A stretch of DNA of 64,000 bases from Toxonevra muliebris (taxonomy: Eukaryota > Arthropoda > Insecta > Diptera > Pallopteridae), in the NCBI GenBank assembly GCA_963691655.1, contig OY829327.1:63500079-63564078 (forward strand), in the 5' to 3' direction. A model generated the notes under the pieces. That model had not been told where the DNA came from, made no database searches, and saw nothing but the letters and a program-made list of their open reading frames with translations. This document shows, one piece after another, positions 23,822-33,139 of the stretch. The translations under genes and the position numbers were made by a program. Numbering within the stretch: the stretch's first letter is position 1; each line of letters starts with the position of its first letter.

Positions 23822-24604
23822 GGTTAGGTTAGGTTGGAGTGGCAGCCTTCTGCTTGAAAGCACACTTAAGCACATTTAGGCTCATTGTGATACCACAGTA
23901 CGGCGCGACTCCCCCATTTACGGATTGGAGAACCATGAGGATTCCATAATGAATCTGGCTATGTCCTTAATATTTACGGACAGACTAGTGAAGAAAGGTA
24001 AGCCCAGGAGTTTTAGTCTCCTCCTGGCCAGGGATGGGCATTCGCACATGAAATGGAGGATTGTTTCTTCCTCCTCCTCAGAGCCGCAGCCCCGACAGAA
24101 GTCATTGAATGGCAGTCCTAGTCGTGCAGCATGTCTCCCCATTATGCAGTGTCCCGTGAGCACCGAAGTCGTAATAGTGGTCCATGTTAGCCTGGTAATA
24201 CCACAGGTATGCTCCGCTACCCAGGATCTTTTTGCTTTCTCAAGGTAGTTTTGCTTAATGGCTAATTTAATAGACGTAAGAGGGACACCAATTGTGCAGG
24301 AAGGTGATATATCTGTAAGCTGCGAGCCCTGTTTTGCTAACTCGTCGGCATTGCAGTTACCTGAAATATCTATATGTCCAGGCACCCCCAATATAGGTGG
24401 ACCTGAGAGTGACTCGACAAAATGTTGAGTGAAGATCGGCAGTCGAGAACAAGCTTTGATGTAGTGAAAACACCGGCAAGGGACTTGATTGCAGCTTGGC
24501 TGTCCGTGTAGATGCGGATATTCTTATCGAATGAATCGTTGCGAATAAGCCATTTGGACGCTTGATAGATAGCCATTACTTCCGCCTGAAAGACGCTGCA
24601 ATGG
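23822..24604 (-). mobile_element. Short I-type non-LTR copy inserted in Jockey ORF2
   Basis: On the minus strand it starts exactly at HCSVFQAEV (RNase H) and runs through IYTDSQAAIKSL. After a frameshift near 24380 come GVPGHIDISGN, TGHCIMGRHAARLG and the Cys-His knuckle CRGCGSEEEEETILHFMCEC, with stop near 23918. The 3' end is an AACCTAACCT-type tail (23822-23837 reads GGTTAGGTTAGG on +). CCAGTA is found on both sides (23816-23821, 24605-24610), a 6-bp target duplication. Joining the flanks restores the Jockey reading TCSPVTLSNSRLPKAEQ. It is 5'-truncated. Confidence 0.8.
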
Positions 24605-25335
24605 CCAGTAACACTTAGCAATTCCCGTTTACCGAAAGCAGAGCAAAATACCTGGGGTGCACCTCGATCGGCGCCTTACTTGGCGATATTACATTTTTAC
24701 AAAAAGAAAACAGCTTGGATTAATGCTTAGATCACTATATTGGTTGCTCGGTCCAAAATCTTCATTATCTATAGAAAATTAAATACTTCTTTACAAAGTA
24801 ATACTAAAACCAATATGGACTTATGGAGTTCAAATATAGGGCTCAGCTTTCAAATCTAACTTGGACATACTACAAAGATTCCAATCAAAGACTTTGCGTA
24901 TGTGTGTTAACGCGCCATGGTACGTCAGTAACAACATAATTCATCACGACCTTAATATTCCAACAGTTTACAAAGAAGTACAAAATTGTAGTCTCAAATA
25001 CCGTAATTGCCTCAGAACTCATTCAAACGCTCTTGCTTCCGAACTACTATCCAGCGAAAAAAGAACACGCAGACTAAAAAGGTTGTTACCATCAGATTTA
25101 CCAGATTTGAACCGTAACCACCATATCAAATAGAAATGTTTTTATTGTTAATGCTTAATTTGTTATTGTTTCATTTGTTATTATTTAATATATAAATTTA
25201 ATTCTTATTAAAATTTTATAATGTAATGAACTCCAGTGGGAATTCTTACACATGTTAATATTCCAGTTTAAATTATAAGTAATACTAAATGGCTATCTAG
25301 ACAGATTGTATTTAAATAAATAAAGATAAAAAAAA
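24605..25335 (+). pseudogene. Jockey ORF2 C-terminal part and 3' tail
   Basis: After the inserted copy the + strand reads VTLSNSRLPKAEQ, then with a frame change AKYLGVHLDRRLTWR, the Jockey thumb motif. Further on is the frame at 24861-25133 with ILQRFQSKTLRMCVNAPWYV, then NIPTVYKEVQ and a basic end that stops at 25131. The untranslated tail of about 200 bases is AT-rich and ends in A-runs at the target duplication. Confidence 0.8.
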
Positions 25336-25343
25336 ATTACTTT

Positions 25344-25690
25344 GCGGATGGTAACTTGTCGTGATGGCAGCCGATGGCCTTGGATAAGTGGTTAAAAAGC
25401 GTTGATTCAAACTAGCGACCTTGGTCTAAAAATAAAGTTACCTGATGGCGGCAATGGCCTGATGATGTCGACGTTAATGCGTTCGAAGCTTTCGCTCAGT
25501 GTTTCGTATTTATCTAGGCTGGCTCGATTATGTCGCTGCGTTTTCGATCGTTGGCAAGCGATGCATGTTTGAACTCGTTGCTTGATATCTTTGCGCATCG
25601 ATGGCCAAACGAATCTGTCCGCGATGATACGTGTTGTCGATCGAATACCTGGATGAGATAGGTTGTGCATTGCCTCGAAAACGTTTTGTC
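25344..25690 (-). pseudogene. Gypsy integrase N-terminal zinc domain and core start
   Basis: Read leftward: MHNLSHPGIRSTTRIIADRF, then WPSMRKDIKQRVQTCIACQRSK, is the H2C2 zinc domain (His, His, Cys, Cys in order). ESFERINVDIIRPLPPSG is the start of the catalytic core, with VDIIRP standing where VDIVGP is usual. After this only about 60 bases remain before TSYHPQS, so most of the core including the middle catalytic Asp is deleted. Confidence 0.8.
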
Positions 25691-25739
25691 GGCAGCCTGC
25701 CGCTACAAATGGCCTTATTCGACCAGTTGATAAATCGCA

Positions 25740-27112
25740 AAATATTTTTTTTTGTTGCAGTTTGGTAGTGTCAATTGCTTTAAATCAAGCGAAGAATTTT
25801 TCTGTGAGTCTTGTAGTTCATCGTTGTCGTTTTGTTGATCCTCGCCGATTCCTTGTAGTCGATTTCTTTGATTTTATGGATGCTGTTAGTTTCAATACGC
25901 GAACGAAAATTGGCGATGACGTTGTATTTTCCCGCTACATGTTGTATGTCGGTTGTGAATTGGCTAATAAAATCGAGGTGACGAGCCTGACGAGGCGATG
26001 CTTTGTCTTGCTTTTATTTCAAAGCAAAACATAATGGCTTATGATCAGTCAAAATAGTGAAATTCCGACCTTCGAGCATGTGGCGAAAATGTTTACACCC
26101 ATATATGAGCTTAACTGCTCTCGATCGTATGTACTATAACGTTTTTGCGTGTCGGTGAGGCGTTTCGAAAAGAATCCTAACGGTTATAGATCCCCTTTTT
26201 TTGTTTGATGATCCGATGGCTCCGATGGCACTATCTAATGCATCAACTTGAAGAACTAACGGTGCATTTGTTGCGGGATGATCAAGCAAAACTAAATTGC
26301 CTACTTCTTCATATATTTTTCGAAAGCGTCGGTGGCGGTCTTCCAAACTAATGGAGTTTGGATTGAAACAGCATTGGGTATAAAGCGTCTATAAAAGTTG
26401 ATCATAGCAATGAATCTTCGAAGGTCTTTTGCTATGTTTGGTTGTGGATATTGTTTGATTATTTTAACTTTTTCGGTGAGAGGTGAAATTCCTTTTTCGT
26501 TCACTTTATGTCCGAGAAACTTCACTGTTGTTTTCGCGGAAGTGCATTTCGATACGTTGAAGATTAAACCGTACTCGCGGAATCGATTGAATACGGTTCT
26601 GAGATGCTGTTCGTGTTCTGCGTAGTTTTCCGATTCAATGCACACATTATCAATGTACGCAAAGACAAAATCCAAACCTCTGAGAACTTCGTGGATGAAT
26701 CTTTGGAACGTTTGGCCCGCGTTTTGCATAGCCCAAACGTCATGAAATTGAATTCAAACAACCCGAATGGAGTTGTTATCGCCGTCTTTGGAATGTCATT
26801 TGGTTTGATTGGTATTTGGTGCAAAATCGTGGCTGTGCGGCACTGGATGCCGCTCAGATATGGTAATTGGGTTTAAGCGGCGATAATCACCACAAGGTCT
26901 CCACCCACCGTTTGGGTTTCGTACCAGATGTAGCGGGGTCGCCCAGTTACTGCTCGATGGTTGGCAAATTCCAAGCTCCATGAGCTCCGTGGTCGTTCAT
27001 GTATCGGCGGTCCTTTTGTAATGATATGGTGGGTGATTTTTGCTTTTTTTACATCATCACGTGATGTTGACTTCGAGATGTCAATGTACTCGTGTAATAG
27101 TGCTGCGAATGG
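25740..27112 (-). pseudogene. Gypsy reverse transcriptase and RNase H
   Basis: Read leftward: ITHHIITKGPPIH, MELGICQPSSSNWATPLHLV, then GGWRPCGDYRRLNPITI, the fingers. After frame changes come TPFGLFEFNFMTFGL, QRFIHEVLRGLDFVFAYIDN (catalytic box YIDD changed to YIDN), KCTSAKTTVKFLGHKVN and INFYRRFIPNA. RNase H pieces are ILTDHKPLCFALK (DHKPL motif) and RQARHLDFISQFTTDIQHVA. A stop follows FALK. The YIDN change and at least three frame breaks make it inactive. The order and spacing are those of a normal gypsy pol. Confidence 0.82.
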
Positions 27113-27120
27113 GTTATCGT

Positions 27121-28273
27121 CAGCGGTGCCATATTGACAGATTTATCTGTAAGTTACAGTTTTTTCGGTCGGCATGCAGTCTTACAGATTTCCCTCAAAT
27201 TTTACAGTTTATTCCCCAATTTTACAGTTTTTAGAATAATATGCAGAATAGGCTTAAATATGTTTTGGTTATCATAAAAATGTAATTGTATTTCAGGGTA
27301 GCACTTGTAGGTAGCGAATGTGGAAAGAATATTTTCGTAAATTAATACTAACAAAACTAAAATTCGAAAATTAGCTGAAAAGAACAAAAGACTTACTTAA
27401 AAAAATTATAAAATTGAACAAATTTTGTGGCATCATGAAAAATGTACAAGAAATTTGACGAAACCTTTTTGAGAGCTTTTAAAATTGTTGTATTGATTAC
27501 TGGTAAGCTCTGACTACTCAAAAAATCGGACCCAGGGCTGTTCATATAATTTTTTAACTAGTCATAACAAGAATGTTATTTCGTGTTTCTTATTAATAAT
27601 AATAGTAATAACATATATTTGTTTAATACACTTTTAAATGAATTTTTTTTCTTTTTTTATTGAATTATTTTACTTAAACTGAAAGGAATCAGTTTTTTTG
27701 ATTTTATTAATATTATTACATATTTATTTAAATAAATTAATTTTAACTATTTCAGAGCATTTTTGCGAGTTGAATCTGACACTAGTTAAACGCTATTTTT
27801 TTCAAATAAAAACAGTCTGATGGCTGATTGTTGTTGTCGTTATGATAAATAACGCAAATCAAATAACTTAATTTTTAAAACATTTTTTTTGGGCGAAAGT
27901 TTTAAAAGAACTGGTTTAATATTAATACAAAATTTGTATGCTCGTTTGATTTTTATTTCCTAATCATGCCTAATGAGCGAACTTTTTTCGCAAGTTTTGC
28001 ACCATTTTTGTATTAGGTTTCCCAGAAGCTATAGGATTTAAAATGTCTGCCTCTTTCAAGACAGCATGGCATTTCCCAAACATGCGGAAACTATTATATT
28101 AGTGGACCTGTTAAATTTTGAATGTGTGGTGGAATGATGGGCAAGTGACTGAGAAACTTTTCAAATTTTAGTTTTGTTTTTTTTTCGTTTTATAGGTTAC
28201 AGTTTTTTTTTCCAAAATACAGTTTTTGTTTTTAGTCTTTACAGTTTTCGCCCAAAAAAATATGGCAACACTG
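27121..28273. mobile_element. hAT-like non-autonomous element in the gypsy pol
   Basis: Left end CAGCGGTGCCATATTGACAG and right end (complement) CAGTGTTGCCATATTTTTTT share a CAGTG/CAGCG-TGCCATATT terminus. Flanks are GTTATCGT (27113-27120) and GTTATTCT (28274-28281), an 8-bp target duplication with two changes. Removing it rejoins the gypsy frame. Both subterminal zones carry several TACAG or TTACAGTTTT words in the same orientation. No transposase is seen. Confidence 0.72.
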
Positions 28274-28281
28274 GTTATTCT

Positions 28282-28650
28282 TATTGATTGTTGAAATTTG
28301 TTCGTTACCTGGATCGGTGATTTCTGATACGTTGACGTCATGTTTGTTGTTGTGTCGATTAGCTTCTTCCCTAGGTCGGCAATTAAACCGGAATGTTTGA
28401 GGAAAACAGCGCCTATAATTGATCGTGTAATAGCAGCGATGATGAACGGCCACGTGAATTTTCTGCGCAAGCATAAATTCACAGTGAGCACCTTCGTTCC
28501 TCAGATTTCAACTGTTGTTTTGTCGATTGAATTTTAATTCGTCGCTTGTCGCTTTGATGATTGATACCTCCGCGCCTGTATCAATTAAAAATTCGTGGTT
28601 TGTTGTTAGATCGATAATAACTAGACGGCTAGTTGATAAGGAACCGACTT
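28282..28650 (-). pseudogene. Gypsy aspartic protease region
   Basis: Read leftward: VIIDLTTNHEFLIDTGAEVS, then IIKATSDELKF. DTGAEVS is the retroviral-type aspartic protease active site. A stop follows about 15 codons later and the downstream part is frameshifted. It lies between gag and reverse transcriptase as expected. Confidence 0.8.
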
Positions 28651-28678
28651 CAGTTTGCCGTCATCGCTAAAGTGGACT

Positions 28679-29350
28679 TTAGTTTTTTTCGTATATCGCC
28701 ATTTTGCATGGACAACGGCAATTTTTGGATTGCTCGCCAAATGTAATGTGGTACCAGCACAATTCCTTATCGTCGTTGTAGTTTCTACGTGTAGGCGTTG
28801 TATCTCGAGAGCGAGATAACGATCGGCTTGTACGGTCGTTGTTTAACAGCTGTGCGAGTTTTTTACTTAAACCCTGAATTTCAGCTGTTAATTTGCTAAT
28901 CGGATTAATTGCTTTTACTTTACCACATTGATACACTTCGGCGGCGTTATGGGATGCAGATGTTGCAGAACGTGCGCGAAAAGTGTCCATAACTGAATCG
29001 ACCAATTCCGCAAGTTTGGTTAAAGGTGCCGTTACCGTACACAAGGTCGTTTGCACGTGGACGGGCAATCGTTGCATCCACACAAATTTTAACATCTTTT
29101 CGTTTTGTGTGCCGTCACTTGCACGCAGCAAGTCGTTAAGGAAATGAGATGGCTTACGATCGCCAAGCTGGATACCTGAAACGTATTTCATGACACGCTC
29201 TTGTTCGCTGTCGGTGAAATTTCGAATGACAGCTGCTTTGATCGTTTCATATTTTTCGATAAGCGGTGGTGTATTGACTACATTAAACACCTGTTGCAGC
29301 AATTTTGCGTCTAAGATGCAACAACAGTGCTCAATTTCTGTTGGCCGCTT
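28679..29350 (-). pseudogene. Gypsy gag with CsRn1-type knuckle, 5' end missing
   Basis: The minus frame is open for about 207 codons to a stop at 28679. It begins in sequence already past a start (EIEHCCCILDAKLLQQVF), and has YVSGIQLGDRKPSHFLNDLL and WMQRLPVHVQTTLC, the capsid-like core. The last part is LCWYHITFGEQSKNCRCPCK. That is a Cys-His-Cys-Cys knuckle (CWYH..FG......C..PC) instead of the usual CCHC, the trait used to define the CsRn1/Kabuki clade. Its N-terminus is replaced by a non-LTR fragment at about 29357. Confidence 0.8.
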
Positions 29351-29359
29351 TTCACGTTA

Positions 29360-30290
29360 CTTAGAGAAACAGTAATTAGAAAAACAGTTACTAATATCAT
29401 TAATAAATAGGACGAAAAGTAATGGACCTAAAATACTACCTTGAGGAACACCAGAGGTGGCCCTAAAGGGAATTGATTCAACATTGTCGATAACAACAAA
29501 CGAAAGCCTATTTGTCAAGTAACTTCTAATCCACTTCAAAAAGACAGAGTGGAAACCCAGATTTGCCAATTTGAAAATCAATAAATTATGAGAGACCTTG
29601 TCAAATGCTTTAGAAAAATCGGTGTAAATGGAATCAATTTGGAAACCATTTTGAAACGCAACAATACAGTCTTCGGTAAAAACTGAAAGATTAGTAATTG
29701 TTGAACGACCCTAGACAAAACCATGTTGATTTGAGCATATTATGTTTTTAACCGCAAAATAAATCTTATTTTTTACTATGCCTTCAAAGAGTTTAGAGAC
29801 TGTAGTTAACTTAGAAATAGGCCTATAGTTAGAGATATCATTCTTATTACCATTTTTAAAAATAGGAGAGATAGCAGTGATTTTCCAATCATCAATAAAA
29901 ACACCAGAGGACAACGATTTATTGAAGAGGAGTCTCAATGGTTGGATGATAGATGATATGCAGTTCTTAAAGAATAGAGCTGAAAGGCCGTCGAAATCAG
30001 TTTGAGCTGATAACTTAAGATCAAGAAATACCATTTATAATATCATCATCTGTTAACACAAGGGACCTAAAGTCAATTGAGTAATCAGACCCATAAACGA
30101 AACTATCATCTATCTCAGTTGCACCATCAAAATTAGATTTAAAGAATTCTGCAAAGAGATTGGCCACATCCTCAGAAGAGCAAGCAGATTTCTCATTTAG
30201 AAAAACTGTGGATGGAATAGCAGATGACGATTTTCTGGATTTAACGGTGTGAATCAATTTATTAATATCCTTTACAATTTTAATAGCTAA
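29360..30290 (-). pseudogene. Non-LTR (Jockey/CR1-like) fragment inside the gypsy 5' region
   Basis: Read leftward: a linker (30257-30021, SEDVANLFAEFFKSNFDGAT), then reverse transcriptase ISPIFKNGNKNDISNYRPIS, then ICSNQHGFV. In the other frame follow FKWIRSYLTNRLSF and SGVPQGSILGPLLFVLFIND, and it ends near 29380. It is related to the copy at 14345-16740 (shared PQGSILGPLLFVLFINDIS). It lacks both the YADD box and the 3' end, so it is not a simple 5'-truncated insertion. A deletion or recombination removed its 3' end together with the gypsy gag start. Confidence 0.72.
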
Positions 30291-30361
30291 GATCGTTTTT
30301 AATTAACTAATTTTTATTTAAAAGAAAAATGAAACGCTTTTCTGAATGCAGCGGAGAGTAC

Positions 30362-30537
30362 CAAAAGAACTGACTAAAAAATATTTCGACCCCATATATA
30401 TATTAATATTATATATATGTCTACTTAACGGCTTCGTTTGAAATGTATACCTCTAGCGGAATCCCGCTATCAAGAGATGCAATGTCACTGATTGGTCATC
30501 CATGTCGTTCGATTGTAGAACTGTATTTACAGCTTCT
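30362..30537 (-). repeat. 5' LTR of the CsRn1-like gypsy element, truncated
   Basis: It is a direct match to 17180-17442 apart from the AT-rich block found only there and a few small deletions. Similarity stops at 30537 before the TGTAGCGG terminus expected in element orientation, so the outer end of this LTR is lost. No target duplication can be read. Confidence 0.72.
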
Positions 30538-31094
30538 CTTCATTACTATCAGCTTCTTCTGGCCATAACACACTCTTTAGTCTGAATTCAGAAGCATTAT
30601 AAACACTAGTGTTGTTTATTTACGTCATCAGGTATTTTGTAGTATTCACAAAATGAATTTTCGTGTTATTATCCATTTTTGACATGAAGTAAAGAATTTT
30701 TTGAATTGAGTGACTTACGGTTACAAACTTTGGTTTTAAATAAGTTCATTGCTCATTGTTTCGATAAAAAATGTTGTTAGGATTATTCACGAAATGGACT
30801 ATTTAGTGTCTTTAAAATTTGAAAAAACGCGTTAAAAAACTCGCTGACCGCTAAATCACTTTTTTTCTTTAATTTTCAAAAAGCACTAAATTTAGCGGGA
30901 AAAGCGCTGAGTTGGCCACACTGCCGATGAATGAAATGACGAAAGGTGTAACCATTTTTTACGTACCAGAACGTCAAGGCCCGAATTAGAATTTGAACAA
31001 ATAACAAAATTTTGATTACGTCTAATATGGTTCTGAACAATGGGTTCATTTGACGGTAGCGTTGCTTCGACATCAATCGCCACTGTGCATTTAT
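30538..31094. other. Unassigned intron DNA
   Basis: AT-rich flank of the gypsy element. Short minus frames at 30876-31083 show no family likeness. No gene or partnered repeat seen. Confidence 0.35.
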
Positions 31095-31478
31095 CTATAC
31101 ATTTATTAGTGTAACTACAATTTTATTCCAGAAGATACATAAGTGCTACAATATCATATTATGTATCAATTTAAAATCGGTTTAGCCAATTCCAAAATAT
31201 TAGCGTCGGAAGTTCTTTAAAATTCACTCATTGAACAAAGCATTGCATTCATCGTTGTAATAATCATCGCTTCAGCGGGAGTAAATAACAAATGGAGAGA
31301 GAGAGAGAAGACATGAGTAACGACATTTCTCAGAATTACCTTACGAATTATCTGCATACACAAATAAAAAAACAAACACCAACGAGTAGTTTGGTTCTCT
31401 TTTGATATATGTTTTTCATAAAGAGATTTCTTCTGCAAAAAATAGCCCCAGTTACTGGGGCCTTACCGACTAATTTCT
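31095..31478 (+). repeat. Dispersed repeat R1, copy 2
   Basis: It is a direct-orientation partner of 505-870 (see that entry), with small indels. Here it abuts the stop of a minus-strand gag-like frame at 31470, so in that orientation it would be a 3' untranslated region. It also contains a (GA)n run at 31290-31303. Confidence 0.65.
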
Positions 31479-32327
31479 TTTATTATGTCTAATTGTAGCC
31501 CAACCAGAATTTGACAGCAAAGAAGTATCAGAATTAGAGGAGAGCGATCCATTAGAAGAAGAAGCGTTAGAAGTAGCAAGATTAGAAGAGAGCGATCCGT
31601 TAAGAGTAGGAGTAGTAAAAGCAGCTAGAGTGTGACTAGCATTAATAGTAGGTAAGCGATGTACGTTATCGGTAGAATAAGAGTGATTAAGTAATGATGA
31701 ATTCGTATGGGAGCAATCCGTTAGAGTTAGAAACAGCAGGAGAGTGAGTAACAATTGCAGCAGAAGAGCGAGTATTATGATTATTACGAACGTTAATACC
31801 AAGTGAACGGTATAAAGTATCAACAACACCAGTAGCAGCATGAAAGCGATTGTCATAAGATTTAGTTTGAGCAATTCCAATGACTTTCTTAGAAACTGAA
31901 GAGGCAGTAGCAGAATCAAGTGCGAGAGTTAACCGGTTGTCACTCCAGTTCGAACCGTTACGGACATATCAACCACCGAATTTTTAAGCAACTGTATCTC
32001 AGCCGAAATATGAGCAAAATTAGATGACCATTCATTATAAAAACTTAAATGCTTCTTTACTTCAGACTCCATGTGGGATTTTAGTTCACCACAAATATCA
32101 TACATTGATTTCCATTTGGCCTCCAATACGTTAAAAAGCTTATCAAAGCCAGCACGTTGTGACTCCATGACCGAATCATAAGCCTTGACAATTTTAGTAG
32201 ACATACCAACCAGGGCTTTGGAGCGGAGCGCGGAGCTGTGGAGCACACTGTTTTGACCGGAGCTAGAGCAGGAGCTGGAGCTACGAAAATTTAACAGCTC
32301 CGTTGCTCCGATTCCTGATTTTTCCAA
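31470..32327 (-). pseudogene. Unknown gag-like, Ser/Asn-rich reading frames
   Basis: The first minus frame (32327-31929) has STKIVKAYDSVMESQRAGFD, then SMYDICGELKSHMESEVKKH, a helical coiled-coil-like segment, and stops after VRTGVTTG. Downstream, two other frames continue: first SATASSVSKKVIGIAQTKSY, then a tail with three NGSLSSN-like repeats that ends SGWATIRHNKRN with a stop near 31470. It resembles an ORF1 protein of a non-LTR element split by one or two frameshifts, but I cannot name the family. Its upstream end is fused to a GGAGC-rich block, so the true start is unknown. Confidence 0.45.
32218..32325. repeat. GGAGC/AGCTCC-rich block
   Basis: Within about 110 bases GGAGC or its complement GCTCC occurs about nine times (GGAGCGGAGCGCGGAGCTGT, then GGAGCTAGAGCAGGAGCTGG, then CAGCTCCGTTGCTCC). 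The two orientations could fold together. It is much more GC-rich than its surroundings. Confidence 0.6.
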
Positions 32328-32680
32328 CTATTTTTGCTTGATATCATAGTTGTAAACTCGTGCACTATTACAATTACAGACAATGAAATTTTTCCATAAA
32401 AACCCTGTTATGCAGACGGTCACGGTCACTTCATGTGGTACAGAGTAATTCTTATTTTTTTTTGTTTTTAAAATGTCACTGGAAAAAAGAGGTGGTTCAC
32501 CATCTTAACTGATTCTATTGCTATGACAGCAACTTTCAAAGCGTTATAGTTCTTATAGGAAACTTATAATATAAATTATAAAAGGGTTTCCATTAAGGAT
32601 ATAACAATTTTATCTATTAATAAAACACAGAATTTTTTGAGATATTGAGCTCAAATTTGTTGTTGGTATATTGCAACCAT
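32328..32680. other. Unassigned intron DNA
   Basis: AT-rich. It contains GTTATGCAGACGGTCACG near 32408, a word also found near 58649 and, inverted, near 62050-62070. No gene seen. Confidence 0.35.
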
Positions 32681-32686
32681 TACATT

Positions 32687-33070
32687 TTATGAATGAAGTT
32701 CGATTTTGGTCATATGACCACCACGAGCTCGTTTACAGCGATCGATTCTTTGGACCCAATTTTCCACCACTCACGCACACATTTCGACCGGAACGTTGGC
32801 AATTTCGCGTTTGATATTATCTTTGAGCTCGTCTAAAATTGCTGGCTTGTTGGCATAGACCAGTGACTTGAAAGAAATCCAATGGCGTTAGATCGCATGA
32901 ACGAGGCGGCCATTCCACCGGACCATTTCTCGAGATAATAAATAAATCGATTGTGACGCGTGACCTGTGGCCAGTGGCACTGTCTTGTTGCAACCACATA
33001 TCGTTGATGTCAAGTTCATCCAAATCTGACCACAAATAATCTTCCAACATGACACGATAGCGCTCTCCAT
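32687..33070 (-). pseudogene. Mariner-like transposase, catalytic and C-terminal part
   Basis: Read leftward: LEDYLWSDLDELDINDMWLQ, then QDSATGH (second catalytic Asp region, usually QDGAxCH), then ISRNGPVEWPPRSCDLTPLD (third catalytic Asp, CDLTPLD). After a frameshift near 32878 come SLVYANKPAILDELKDNIKR and the C-terminal end with RARGGHMTKIELHS and stop at 32687-32689, with one internal stop. The N-terminal half is missing. It is a relic of a Tc1/mariner-superfamily element. Confidence 0.8.
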
Positions 33071-33139
33071 TCTCGAAAGTTATGAAAATTAACCACCAGA
33101 CGAAGACGAGAATCGAACCCGAACCTTCCAGATGAAAGC

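Larger units (their letters stand above)
18177..25335 (+). mobile_element. Jockey-clade non-LTR element inserted in the gypsy integrase
   Basis: The insertion lies between two copies of ATTACTTT (18169-18176 and 25336-25343) and ends in an A-rich tail (25318-25335), as target-primed reverse transcription leaves it. From left to right it has a 5' leader (interrupted at 18440-20247), ORF1 (20682-21666), ORF2 (21760-25133, interrupted at 23822-24604) and a 3' untranslated tail. Frameshifts in both ORFs show it is inactive. The leader reaching the target duplication suggests a near full-length insertion. Confidence 0.85.
17180..30537 (-). mobile_element. Ty3/gypsy LTR retrotransposon, CsRn1/Kabuki-like, split by nested insertions
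   Basis: On the minus strand the order is LTR (30537-30362), gag (to 28679), protease (28650-28282), reverse transcriptase and RNase H (27112-25740), integrase (25690-25344, resuming at 18168) and LTR (17474-17180). The frame continues across each insertion. For example the integrase motif TSYHPQS at 25344-25375 is continued by NGIIERWHRTLK at 18170-18130. Insertions are a Jockey element (18177-25335), a hAT-like element (27121-28273) and a non-LTR fragment (29360-30290). The gag knuckle has the unusual Cys-His-Cys-Cys order described for the CsRn1 clade. The copy is dead. Confidence 0.8.

Noticed and set aside
23822..23837. GGTTAGGTTAGG and, at 60461-60476, CCTAACCTAACCTAA as telomere-like repeats
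   Set aside because: The unit is six bases (TTAGGT), not the insect TTAGG pentamer, and both lie at the 3' ends of I-type non-LTR copies.
25663..26034. Plus-strand open frame of 123 codons
   Set aside because: Antisense to the gypsy RNase H and integrase region. Residue pattern is not protein-family-like.
32687..33070. A domesticated mariner transposase gene
   Set aside because: Frameshift, internal stop and missing N-terminal half.
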